A stretch of DNA of 44,374 nucleotides from a virus, in IMG/VR virus record IMGVR_UViG_3300017963_000105, positions 1 through 44,374 of that record; one strand, written 5' to 3'. The notes under the pieces are model-generated. The model saw only the letters and a list, made by a program, of their open reading frames with translations. It had not been told where the DNA came from and did no database searches. Shown piece after piece: positions 5,917 to 13,081 of the stretch; positions within the stretch are counted from its first letter, which is position 1; each line of letters starts with the position of its first letter. Made by a program: the position numbers and the translations under genes.

Positions 5917-6960
5917 ATGTGCGGTTTAATTGGTGGCTATGCTCTGCACCCACAGAGGGTAAAAGGTCACGTTTTGAATATATACGAAAAGCAGAAAACA
6001 CGTGGTACTCAGGGGTATGGGGTTGGTGTGCGTAAACGTGATGGCTCTATGTATCGTGTTAGAGGTAGAGTAAAGGAAGATGTGTTTAATTCTGATATAT
6101 GGAGCTATATAGAGAGTGGGGATTACTTTATCTTTCATCATAGATACCCAACTTCAACGCCCAATGAACCTGAGTGCAACCACCCCATTTGTAACGAAGA
6201 TGGAACTCTTATGTTAGCGCATAATGGTGTGTTATCTGATGCAAAAGAAGAACGTGATGACCACGTGTATGAGACAGAGATACTTAGCACCCATGTGATA
6301 CTGTCGTCTGATAGGAAAATAGGTTATACCTCTTGTGTAACTGATAGCGAGTTTGCTGTTCACTACCTAGAGGAGCTAGTAGATAACAATGAGTTTGAGG
6401 ATGCCCTGAAGAAACTTGGTGAAGCCTATGGTGCTTCTGCATATTTACTTCTGATGTCAGAATTTGATGGTTTGATTTATGTCGGTAAAAACCACCCGTT
6501 ATGGTTCTATAGATACGGTGGTAATTATTATATGAGTTCACTTAAAACCATCATTACCTCCGATAAATACCTCAAGGATAACTGTGTAGATTTAGACCCT
6601 GCTTATGGTTGGTTATGTGGGAGGGAATTACACAGAGTCCATAGACCCTGGGATGTTACGTACACCCCATCGAATCGTGTCTCAGACTCCTACACTGAGT
6701 GGAATAAAGCGAGAGAAAAAGGAGAGACAAACCAACCTTACACAGTGTGGCTCCAGGAACGTAATACCCAGGTTAAGCAGTTACCACCTGCGAACAATAA
6801 CGAGACATTTGTAAGGTTTTTACCTGATGATGTATCGCTACAAGACCACTTGAAGAAGTATCCCAATTGTCATGGGCGGTGTGACGATTGCCGTGAATAC
6901 CATTGTTATAATAACCCTGCATCTTGGGGTGCTGAAGAGTTTGGATTCTTTTCTTGTTAG
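5917..6960 (+). CDS. Class II glutamine amidotransferase (Ntn-hydrolase fold)
   Basis: 347 residues, starting at the ATG after AGGAGG (5906-5911); an earlier in-frame start at 5899 would bury the nucleophile. Cys2 in MCGLIGG is the N-terminal nucleophile after Met removal. TRGTQGYGVGV, HHRYPTSTPN and AHNGVL are the glutamine-pocket and oxyanion motifs of the GlmS/PurF-type domain, and TDSEFAVHYLEEL is the usual distal motif. No synthase domain follows; the C-terminus ends in a short cluster (CHGRCDDCREYHC) that may bind zinc. It would release ammonia from glutamine for a partner enzyme, most likely the amidoligase directly upstream, 14 bases away in the same operon. Confidence 0.85.
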   Translation: MCGLIGGYALHPQRVKGHVLNIYEKQKTRGTQGYGVGVRKRDGSMYRVRGRVKEDVFNSDIWSYIESGDYFIFHHRYPTSTPNEPECNHPICNEDGTLMLAHNGVLSDAKEERDDHVYETEILSTHVILSSDRKIGYTSCVTDSEFAVHYLEELVDNNEFEDALKKLGEAYGASAYLLLMSEFDGLIYVGKNHPLWFYRYGGNYYMSSLKTIITSDKYLKDNCVDLDPAYGWLCGRELHRVHRPWDVTYTPSNRVSDSYTEWNKAREKGETNQPYTVWLQERNTQVKQLPPANNNETFVRFLPDDVSLQDHLKKYPNCHGRCDDCREYHCYNNPASWGAEEFGFFSC

Positions 6961-6968
6961 GAGGAAAA

Positions 6969-7121
6969 GTGCGAATAACAACGACAGAGCGGGAGCTTCA
7001 ATTGACAGAGTTAGACGATATAATTGAAGCTATAGAACTAGTCCAAGAGGACATAGCAGAACATGGCTTGAAGCATTCAGACTATGCTGTTGGTCATATA
7101 ATAATAGAAGTGGAGGAATAA
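6969..7121 (+). CDS. Small helical protein (GTG start)
   Basis: A 50-residue frame at GTG 6969, with AGGAGG at 6959-6964 overlapping the upstream stop. The peptide is acidic and helical (ERELQLTELDDIIEAIELVQ) with a His-rich end. The strong ribosome site supports translation. No family recognised; it could be a small subunit or regulator for the enzyme pair upstream. Confidence 0.6.
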   Translation: MRITTTERELQLTELDDIIEAIELVQEDIAEHGLKHSDYAVGHIIIEVEE

Positions 7122-7122
7122 C

Positions 7123-7444
7123 ATGGAATTCATTGAGATAAACCCAGAGTGCTGCATCTGTGGTGCAGAGGTAGATTACAGGGAGGTCAAGTGGTTTATA
7201 CTGCAACTCATGTGTAGAGGCCATAAGACATTTAGAGAATATACTCGATTGTAATGCTGTTATAACCAACTATAACAACTTCGATTGTTGTGTATGTGGT
7301 GAGAACTACGATATGGAATCTCTTAAGTCAATGGTGGACGATTGTAATGGGAGACACTTTGTATGCGAAGATTGTAGTTTATACTTATGTGAACTACTGG
7401 AGCAAATGGGTGTTTCTTATGAGGTTAAAATAGGTGGAAGGTAA
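7123..7444 (+). pseudogene. Zinc-cluster protein interrupted by a frameshift
   Basis: ATG 7123 follows GGAGGAATAAC. Frame 1 gives MEFIEINPECCICGAEVDY and then drifts to a stop at 7252-7254. The next frame (+1), with no start of its own, carries the expected continuation: YCNSCVEAIRHLENILDCN, then a second CCVCG...FVCEDC unit, ending at TAA 7442-7444. Joined near 7185-7200 the two give a protein with two similar units of CCxCG-N(18-20)-CxxC followed by a helix. This is a recent frameshift mutation, a sequencing error, or programmed +1 frameshifting. The 3' end overlaps the next gene by 11 bases as an intact gene would. Confidence 0.65.
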
Positions 7445-8228
7445 TCTATTCACTGTAGAGGAACTCTTAGACTGGACACCACCTAAGCAAGACTGGATTA
7501 TACCAGACTTACTCATACCAGAGGGTAAGATGGCTGTGGTGGGTTCCAAGAAGAGCTTTAAGTCTATGTTGATTAGTGTAGACTTGGCATTCCGTATAGC
7601 TATGGGCGATAGATGGTTGGGTTTACAAACACATAAGAGTAGGGTGTTTGTACTACAGGTGGAGATACCACAGATGGCGTTACAAACTAGGGTACGTAAG
7701 TGGATTGTAGGGCATGGGCTACCTGAACCCCCACCTAACCTATACTATTGGACTACACGATGTAAACTAGACCGTAACCATGACTATCAAAAAGTATTAT
7801 CTCAATTGCAGAAGGTACAACCAGATGTACTCATATTAGATTGTCTATATAGGCTTATGAGTGGTAACGTTAATGATAACTCAGACATGGGTAGATTCCT
7901 AGACCACATAGAGCTACTACAGGAGAGCGTGAAGGGTTTAGCTGTTATACTAATTCACCATAAGGGTAAGACACTGTTCACTGAGGAGGGTATACCAATA
8001 GATAGAGGTACTGAGTCATCGCTTGGTGCATCTACACTCAACAACTGGTATGACAGTCATGTTGGAGTGGAGCGATTAAGCGAGAGGGAATTAGTGAGAG
8101 TGAGCTTTGAGGATTTAAGATTAGCACCTGATGACTTGGTACCCTTAGACCTAGTATATAACAAACACACCATCGACTTTAGTGTGTTAAATGAAGACCT
8201 AAAGGTAGGTACTATAGAGGAGGAATAA
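7434..8228 (+). CDS. RepA-like RecA-fold ATPase (replicative helicase candidate)
   Basis: 264 residues, GTG start after GAGGT (7421-7425). Walker A is VGSKKSFKS (residues 36-44), the KK-variant seen in the AAA_25/RepA group of hexameric helicases, and Walker B is DVLILDCLYRL (131-141). VILIHHKGK, shortly downstream, matches the sensor/HH region typical of these proteins. The N-terminus lacks a primase domain. With the nearby SSB-like gene and family A polymerase it probably serves as the replisome helicase or loader. A recombination ATPase is the alternative, but a better candidate for that lies at 12258. Confidence 0.8.
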   Translation: MEGNLFTVEELLDWTPPKQDWIIPDLLIPEGKMAVVGSKKSFKSMLISVDLAFRIAMGDRWLGLQTHKSRVFVLQVEIPQMALQTRVRKWIVGHGLPEPPPNLYYWTTRCKLDRNHDYQKVLSQLQKVQPDVLILDCLYRLMSGNVNDNSDMGRFLDHIELLQESVKGLAVILIHHKGKTLFTEEGIPIDRGTESSLGASTLNNWYDSHVGVERLSERELVRVSFEDLRLAPDDLVPLDLVYNKHTIDFSVLNEDLKVGTIEEE

Positions 8229-8581
8229 TGCGGGAAATAATAAAAACAACAAATAAGGTCGTATACTTGGAGGATTGTATATGCTGTGGTGAGGAGTTTA
8301 AAACGAGAAAGAACTCTAAAAAAGACATATGTGATAAGTGCCAGGAAACCCTAGAGTCGTGGAAAGTTGCCCAAGACGATATAGAGTTTGCTGACCACGC
8401 TTTAAAGGTACTGACAGGTGCCACTATAACGGAAATTAATGCTACGTGTAAGTTAAACCGTTGGGGGTACGATTCCGCTATTAATTATGTTTCCTTACTT
8501 GACACAGATGGAAACTTATGGAAGTTGGAAGTATGTACCGACTTAACAGAGCTTTGGCAACTCATGTATAAAGTTAAATGA
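8228..8581 (+). CDS. Small protein with N-terminal zinc ribbon
   Basis: 117 residues, GAGGAGG at 8217-8223; the start overlaps the helicase stop by one base. CICCGEEFKTRKNSKKDICDKC (about residues 17-38) is a C-x2-C...C-x2-C ribbon with a basic loop, followed by a helix and a beta-rich domain ending in GNLWKLEVCTDLTELW. Its position after the helicase suggests a replication accessory role, not proven. Confidence 0.65.
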   Translation: MREIIKTTNKVVYLEDCICCGEEFKTRKNSKKDICDKCQETLESWKVAQDDIEFADHALKVLTGATITEINATCKLNRWGYDSAINYVSLLDTDGNLWKLEVCTDLTELWQLMYKVK

Positions 8582-8621
8582 TGATTTTTCTTCATATTAT
8601 AAATATTATAATAATATAGAG
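8576..8621 (+). repeat. Duplicated AT-rich leader element, copy 1
   Basis: Aligned without gaps to 41521-41566, 34 of 46 bases match, including AATGATGA, CTT, ATATTAT and AATAATATAGAG. It contains the perfect palindrome ATATTAT-A-ATAATAT (8603-8617). In copy 2 the element begins inside a strong -10 box and forms the 5' leader; here the matching promoter looks degenerate (TTAAAT at 8574-8579). It precedes the small gene at 8649. Confidence 0.6.
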
Positions 8622-8648
8622 TTTTTTCATCAGTCAGGAGGTAGTAAG

Positions 8649-8831
8649 ATGTCTTGGTTCAAAAGCTACAAAACCTTGTATCTGTATATTGGGTTGGAGT
8701 GGCGAAAAATAGCGATAGGCTTAGGTGCGGAGTACAAATACGGATGGTTAGATATATGGGTAGACTTACCGTTCCTAAGTATACTATTTACACATGTAAA
8801 CCAAATAGATTTTACGCCGAATACGGGGTGA
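8649..8831 (+). CDS. Small hypothetical protein, aromatic-rich
   Basis: 60 residues, AGGAGG at 8636-8641, spacing 7. Rich in Trp, Tyr and Leu (MSWFKSYKTLYLYIGLEW), beta-prone rather than a clear membrane helix. An overlapping frame at 8654 lacks a well-placed site and is left out. It ends 12 bases before the TTGAC dyad and promoter at 8843, mirroring the small frame that precedes the 3295 promoter. Confidence 0.6.
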   Translation: MSWFKSYKTLYLYIGLEWRKIAIGLGAEYKYGWLDIWVDLPFLSILFTHVNQIDFTPNTG

Positions 8832-8842
8832 CTCAATAAACC

Positions 8843-8879
8843 TTGACCACTTGACAAATTTTCTCGATTGTGTTATAAT
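8843..8879 (+). promoter_or_regulatory. Strong promoter with overlapping TTGnC-N5-GnCAA dyad
   Basis: TTGACA (8851-8856), 17-bp spacer, TATAAT (8874-8879), with TGTGT just before the -10 (extended -10). TTGACCACTTGACAA (8843-8857) overlaps the -35 and matches the element at 3295-3309, including the upstream ATAAACC. It drives the long structured leader and the SSB-like gene at 9176, and probably the replication operon. Confidence 0.88.
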
Positions 8880-9175
8880 GGAGTCATCCAAAATTTGCTC
8901 ATATGAATATGAAGGGGTTGTAACTGGAGCAATCTGAGTGATGTAGGCCGAATGTGTAGCGCACAGATGGTAAGTCGCATACCTTTAGTACGCCCATGAT
9001 AATAAGATTGCAGATATACAGAGATAGGGTCGAGAGTATTTAATGGTATATCTCGTTACACCCCTTAGCGTAAATAAAGTATGGTATCCGCATCAAAATA
9101 GTGGGTATGCGGACAAACGGCATGATGGGGGTTAGGTGCCGTGCCTAGAATAACTCGTGGGAAAGGAGGTAATAT
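8880..9175 (+). ncRNA. 290-nt structured 5' leader, no gene inside
   Basis: From the predicted start of transcription near 8886 to the ATG at 9176 there is no reading frame with a ribosome site. Hairpins seen: TTGCTC/GAGCAA (8895-8900, 8927-8932), CGAGA/TCTCG (9031-9035, 9051-9055, extendable with a bulge), TCCGCAT/ATGCGGA (9087-9093, 9107-9113) and ACGGCA/TGCCGT (9117-9122, 9137-9142). AAAGGAGG of the next gene follows at 9161-9168. A leader this long and this folded suggests control of SSB-like gene expression or a functional RNA of its own. No known riboswitch core was recognised. Confidence 0.5.
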
Positions 9176-9874
9176 ATGTCTGACCCACGTGAAGATTTAC
9201 TAGCTGGAGGGCTAGAAGGTGACGGTGGTAGTGATATCCCAGTCATACATTTCACTGGAATTATGGCTGGATACGATATCGCTGAGGTCGAAGCCACTCA
9301 AGGTGGACGCAAATGGCAAAATGTCGTTCATCAAGTTACTGAACTTAAGGTACTGGAAACCAAAGAACCCTTTGACTTCGATAGCCTTGAGTTCCGAATC
9401 CCAGCAAGTAAGAAACAGAAATCTCTATGGGGGATATGGGTAGCATCTGTAGGCCGTGTTTTAGGCATTGACCTGAATGCTACAGGTGTAGACGGCTCTC
9501 CGATACGCTACGTAGACATCTTTAATGAGCACCTAGACGGTAAGGGTGTGGAGATACGTAGAACAGGTGGTCACATGCTTCGGCGCAAAGACGATGAAAC
9601 TGGTAAATGGGCTGAAAAAGCAGTAAACGCCTGGGAACTCGTATCGGTTGAGGGGGCAGGAAAACCTCCCATGACTCCAGAAGAGGAAGCCCTGAGACTG
9701 TTAGTCTCTAAGGGCACTGACATTGTTGGATTTACCCAAGCGGTAGCTACCAATGTCAACATCTGCTTGGACAGTGCTCTTGTTCAAGCAATCTCTGGTG
9801 GCACTTGGATACCTGCTATGGTTGAAGCAGGGAAATTGGTTGCCAACGGGGATGGAAGCTATAGCCTACCATAA
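9176..9874 (+). CDS. Probable single-stranded DNA-binding protein (divergent)
   Basis: 232 residues with a strong AAAGGAGG site. Residues 20-150 read as a beta-rich OB-like domain (FTGIMAGYDIAEVEATQGG, then NVVHQVTELKVLE, then a GIWVASVGRVLGID helix). The C-terminal 60 residues are a separate helical part. It lacks the acidic tail of bacterial SSB. The call rests on position, first gene after a strong promoter and between helicase and recombination genes, and on overall shape rather than on a diagnostic motif. Other DNA-binding replication proteins are possible. Confidence 0.5.
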   Translation: MSDPREDLLAGGLEGDGGSDIPVIHFTGIMAGYDIAEVEATQGGRKWQNVVHQVTELKVLETKEPFDFDSLEFRIPASKKQKSLWGIWVASVGRVLGIDLNATGVDGSPIRYVDIFNEHLDGKGVEIRRTGGHMLRRKDDETGKWAEKAVNAWELVSVEGAGKPPMTPEEEALRLLVSKGTDIVGFTQAVATNVNICLDSALVQAISGGTWIPAMVEAGKLVANGDGSYSLP

Positions 9875-9892
9875 CAACAAAGGAGGTAACAG

Positions 9893-10225
9893 ATGGACTG
9901 TCTGATGTGTAATGGTGATGGCGTCACAGAAGTAACTTGTCCCACGTGCGGAAACTCGGAAGAGGTCGTGGAGTGCCCCAGATGTGAGGGTGCTGGAGAA
10001 GAGAAGCGGTATGTAATCCCGCTTAAGACTGCCAAGTCGTATCTCCAAACTCACAAGGCTGATAGAGGTGAGTTCCTTAAGCTCGCTTGCATCGGTAAGT
10101 TTGACCCTGACTACAACCAGTTGGGAAGAAACTTTGCTAGCTACCTACAGCGTAACTGCCCCATCGCATACGTCCAGGGAGTGCTGGCAAAGTTGGAGAA
10201 GATGGCCATAGACGGTCGTCTTTAA
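9893..10225 (+). CDS. DnaJ-type zinc-finger protein
   Basis: 110 residues, AAAGGAGG at 9880-9887. The first 35 residues contain CLMCNGDG, CPTCGN and CPRCEGAG, that is CxxCxGxG repeats like the DnaJ zinc-finger domain. The remainder is helical and basic (KTAKSYLQTHKADRGEFLKL), without a J-domain. Such proteins bind zinc and may act on nucleic acid or as redox/chaperone adaptors. It directly precedes the structured RNA candidate. Confidence 0.75.
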   Translation: MDCLMCNGDGVTEVTCPTCGNSEEVVECPRCEGAGEEKRYVIPLKTAKSYLQTHKADRGEFLKLACIGKFDPDYNQLGRNFASYLQRNCPIAYVQGVLAKLEKMAIDGRL

Positions 10226-10239
10226 CCGAATACGCAGGA

Positions 10240-10400
10240 GGGCAGGAGCCTTTCTCCTGCCCAGCGTTCTGGATAGGATAACTTCGAAAAGCAAGCAGCG
10301 GTTGGGACGCATGGGCAACTTAGCCAATCGCCAGTCGAAGTAGAAGGGTAGTGAGTAGGAACCCATGTTTGGCGAAAGCTGCTATCCTATTCAGAACGCT
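10240..10400 (+). ncRNA. Structured RNA candidate with an 18-bp closing stem
   Basis: First a hairpin GGGCAGGAG/CTCCTGCCC (10240-10248, 10254-10262). Directly next, 10263-10280 pairs along all 18 bases with 10383-10400 (one G-U). Inside, ACTTCGA (10281-10287) pairs with TCGAAGT (10335-10341), stacking on the long stem, and GGTTGG/CCAATC (10300-10305, 10324-10329) is nested within. AGCAGC (10294-10299) can pair with GCTGCT (10378-10383), and TCGCCA (10328-10333) with TGGCGA (10370-10375), making pseudoknots. No reading frame occupies the space and no T-run follows, so it is not a terminator. No known RNA class recognised; it may be a functional phage RNA, a ribozyme, or a control element for the gene at 10429. 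Confidence 0.65.
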
Positions 10401-10428
10401 AACATCTTGCACCGAGTGGGAGGTAAAT

Positions 10429-10590
10429 ATGGAATGCATCTTTAATAACAATGGGTTGTGTACTTTCAAGGCAAACCCACAAGTTTGTAGCCTAAGGACT
10501 AATAAGGTTTGTCTTGTGTGGTTAACCCAACCGTACGAATGGACAGAAAAAGGATACGTACCTATTAGAGAGGAGAGAAAAGATGCTTAA
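10429..10590 (+). CDS. Small cysteine-containing protein
   Basis: 53 residues starting at the ATG after GGGAGG (10418-10423); the frame extends upstream into the structured RNA but has no site there. Three well-spaced cysteines (CIFNNNGLC, VCSLRTNKVC) suggest metal binding or, by pattern, a small CxnC knuckle. It overlaps the start of the nuclease gene by 8 bases, implying coupled translation. Confidence 0.6.
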   Translation: MECIFNNNGLCTFKANPQVCSLRTNKVCLVWLTQPYEWTEKGYVPIREERKDA

Positions 10591-11542
10591 GTGGTTTGTA
10601 TGCCCAGATGATGAACAGGTGCTAATAGAGGAATGCTTAAATAGGTGTAGAATGGGTGAGAGGTGTCTAACTCAACCAACACTAAGATACCTATCGAAGG
10701 AGCGGGAATGGAGTGGTGAGCCTTCGACTACCCAGTTACTAAACGGTACTATGTACGAGTTCTTGAAACTAACGAACGACTATGGTATACACCCAGAATC
10801 GAGAGCATTTGCTCTGTTAGGTAGTATCCACCATAAGACCTTAGAGGAACAAGCTAAGGAGCTAGGCTTACCCGCTGAAATATCACTCACTGATAACGAT
10901 AAGAATATATTTGATTTACTTGAGGTAGAATTCGATGAAGAGAACCTACCGATATACACTCTCACTGATTACAAGACATGGGGTAGTTTTAAGGTAGCAA
11001 AGACTCTAGGTATAAAGGTAGTGAGGGAAGTTGACGAGCCCTACACGAACAAACAGGGGAAGCAGTCAATACGTAAGAAGAAGATATTTGAAGAGGTAAG
11101 TGAAGAAGGTGACAATGGGGAAGTTACCTATCAACTAAATCGCTACCGTTACATCCTAGAGGATAAGTACGGTATCAATGTCAAAAACCTATTTATACAA
11201 ATAACAGTGAGAGATGGTGGTTTGCAGGTTGCCACTAGTCGTGGTGTTGATAAACTTATCTATAAGAGAAGCATAGCTGATGTACCACGCCATGTGATAG
11301 ACAACTACTTCGGTGAGAAGCATAGAAACCTGCTCAAAGCATTAGAAGATAACGAGTGGGATATGCCATGTACTCCAGAGGAGAGGTGGGGTGGAACCAG
11401 GTGTGAAAGGTTTTGTGAGGTAGCACCTCTGTGTAAGTTTAGCTCTATGGATAAACTTGGTCTTGTACAGGAAATACCTTCGGCCAATTGGAATATCCAG
11501 TATCCTGAAGGAACAGTGTTCGCATCAACTACTAGGGGGTGA
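10583..11542 (+). CDS. Cas4/RecB-like PD-(D/E)XK nuclease
   Basis: 319 residues with GAGAGGAGAG upstream. LGSIHHKTLEE (79-89) carries the H of motif I, TLTDYKT (126-132) gives the D-x-K of the catalytic core, and QLNRYRYIL (184-192) is the QxxxY motif of RecB-family nucleases. C263, C274, C278 and C284 near the C-terminus with an N-terminal Cys are the Fe-S cluster ligands of the Cas4/AddB type. It would resect double-stranded ends, pairing with the RecA-fold ATPase at 12258 for recombination or repair. No cas genes or repeat array are nearby, so a CRISPR role is unlikely. Confidence 0.8.
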   Translation: MLKWFVCPDDEQVLIEECLNRCRMGERCLTQPTLRYLSKEREWSGEPSTTQLLNGTMYEFLKLTNDYGIHPESRAFALLGSIHHKTLEEQAKELGLPAEISLTDNDKNIFDLLEVEFDEENLPIYTLTDYKTWGSFKVAKTLGIKVVREVDEPYTNKQGKQSIRKKKIFEEVSEEGDNGEVTYQLNRYRYILEDKYGINVKNLFIQITVRDGGLQVATSRGVDKLIYKRSIADVPRHVIDNYFGEKHRNLLKALEDNEWDMPCTPEERWGGTRCERFCEVAPLCKFSSMDKLGLVQEIPSANWNIQYPEGTVFASTTRG

Positions 11543-11547
11543 TAATA

Positions 11548-11913
11548 ATGGATTGCATGTTTCGGTATCTTAAACCAATTGGGGTTGGATATAACTGTCT
11601 TAATCCTGCCCTACGTGGTACTTGCAGTAAGTTTGATGAATCTGGGAACCAAATAGACTCGTGTGTAGGTATAGTTCCGTACCCCAGACCAGCTTGTGAC
11701 GAATTGAGAAACGGTATAATCCGTACAAGGAAGCACAATGGGGGTTCTTTATTAGACCTGAGGATAGATAGGCACCAAATATTAGAACGTATTATAATTG
11801 AACCAGAGTCGGAGTATCCAATAATCATAGAGGCTGTGGATGATATAAAAAGATTAAGGGATGGACTTAACTGGGCTTTATCCCTAGCAAGGAACGCTCA
11901 TGCCAGACATTAA
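11548..11913 (+). CDS. Hypothetical protein, paralogue of the next gene
   Basis: 121 residues starting at ATG 11548, 7 bases after AGGGGGTG; GTG 11539 in frame is too close to the site. The N-terminal half has six cysteines in a loose ribbon (GYNCLNP, GTCSKF, DSCVG, PACDE). The C-terminal half is strand-rich and ends in KRLRDGLNWALSLA. The layout Cys-rich part, RNGIIRTR, strands, terminal helix matches the following gene, so the two probably arose by duplication. Function unknown. Confidence 0.65.
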   Translation: MDCMFRYLKPIGVGYNCLNPALRGTCSKFDESGNQIDSCVGIVPYPRPACDELRNGIIRTRKHNGGSLLDLRIDRHQILERIIIEPESEYPIIIEAVDDIKRLRDGLNWALSLARNAHARH

Positions 11914-12280
11914 TGCTTATGATTGTGAGTTTTGTAGGCCAATAGAAGGTTCAGTTGGCACCCTACGATACTTATGTGCCATTAAGTCAACGCTATGTGT
12001 GTCTGGAGAAAATTGTCTGGAATATCGTAATGAGTCAACAAACCCACGTTATGATACTGTGTCAAACGGTGTGATGCGGTTTAGGGGTAAGAATGGTTTG
12101 GTTGTGGCAGACGTTAACATAGGACGTGGCAATGAATTCTTAAATATTGATTTGTATAGTAATGGCATAGAATCTCATTTTATCAGGTGGACATCGAAAC
12201 ACCACAGAAGTATAAGAGCTTTAAGAGATGCGTGTAATAAAGCGTTAGGAGTAATAAATGATAATCAGTCTCAAAGGTGA
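11900..12280 (+). CDS. Hypothetical protein, paralogue of the previous gene
   Basis: 126 residues, overlapping the previous gene by 14 bases. CEFC near the start, then YLCAI, LCVSGENC, then SNGVMRFRGKNGLVVADVNI, strands, and RALRDACNKALGV at the end. The order and spacing parallel the gene at 11548. No strong ribosome site, so coupling is likely. The pair sits between nuclease and ATPase genes of recombination and may supply accessory factors. Confidence 0.6.
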   Translation: MPDINAYDCEFCRPIEGSVGTLRYLCAIKSTLCVSGENCLEYRNESTNPRYDTVSNGVMRFRGKNGLVVADVNIGRGNEFLNIDLYSNGIESHFIRWTSKHHRSIRALRDACNKALGVINDNQSQR

Positions 12281-13073
12281 AAATTTCACGGGTAAGAGTG
12301 GGTTTGGTTTGTCATGCCCTAAAAAGATAGGTTGGCATGAGACAGACATGAATGGGTTTGAAAGGGCATTGCCTCACTTTGAACTCGCAGACCCAAAAAT
12401 ACGGTCTAAGATTAAACATTACACATACCCAGTACCAGATTCCTATATGCAAGGTGACTTGGGTGTAAGTGTATCCCCAAGACTATATGGCCTTAAGGAG
12501 CTATGGCAAGAGTTTGTTCATAACCTATTGGATGATATAGATAGTGTGGACATCTTATCCATAGTGATAGATACGTTCTCACAGATGTACCCCATATGTG
12601 CTGATTCTCTACTACAGGAGAAGCAGGAAGCACAAGAGGTAGATGGTAAGCTACCAAAGGGGGAACGGTACAGGGAGCAGCTAATTCAGATAGAATACAG
12701 AGCAGTCAACCAGAGAATGCACGCCATCTTTGACGTAGTTGCTAAGGCCAACAAGAATCTTATAATCATTCACCATATGACAGATATATGGGGGCAGGTT
12801 ATGAAGGATGGTCAGGTGAAGGATGGTGTGGTGGGACGTGATGCTAAAGGTTGGCACAACTGTGGACTAGCATCCTCTGACCTATCTGACATAGTGATAG
12901 AGATGGCACAAGGTGACCCACGTAAATCTTATGGGAATGGTAAGCAGGACGCCACAAAGTTCTATTCCACTCTGGTTAAGAGTGGAGAAGCAAGAAGCTT
13001 GAGAGGAATGGTGATAGAGGACTTAACATACGATGACCTCATAACTCGTTTGAATATGGCTAAGGGTGTATAG
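12258..13073 (+). CDS. RecA-fold ATPase (Sak4/AAA_24-like recombinase candidate)
   Basis: 271 residues, AGGAG at 12247-12251. Walker A GENFTGKS is at residues 7-14, very near the N-terminus as in Sak4-like proteins, Walker B ILSIVIDTFS is at 99-108, and NLIIIHHMTD follows. It has no N-terminal helicase or primase domain. Sak4-type ATPases act with phage SSB in single-strand annealing. With the Cas4-like nuclease 0.7 kb upstream and the SSB-like gene at 9176 it forms a plausible recombination set. It overlaps the upstream gene by 23 bases. Confidence 0.75.
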   Translation: MIISLKGENFTGKSGFGLSCPKKIGWHETDMNGFERALPHFELADPKIRSKIKHYTYPVPDSYMQGDLGVSVSPRLYGLKELWQEFVHNLLDDIDSVDILSIVIDTFSQMYPICADSLLQEKQEAQEVDGKLPKGERYREQLIQIEYRAVNQRMHAIFDVVAKANKNLIIIHHMTDIWGQVMKDGQVKDGVVGRDAKGWHNCGLASSDLSDIVIEMAQGDPRKSYGNGKQDATKFYSTLVKSGEARSLRGMVIEDLTYDDLITRLNMAKGV

Positions 13074-13081
13074 ATACCAGG

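Noticed and set aside
3244-8955. Shared 11-mer GTAGGCCGAAT near 3254 and 8943
   Set aside because: An 11-base match is expected many times by chance in 44 kb, and the surrounding alignment needs many gaps; not enough for a repeat claim.
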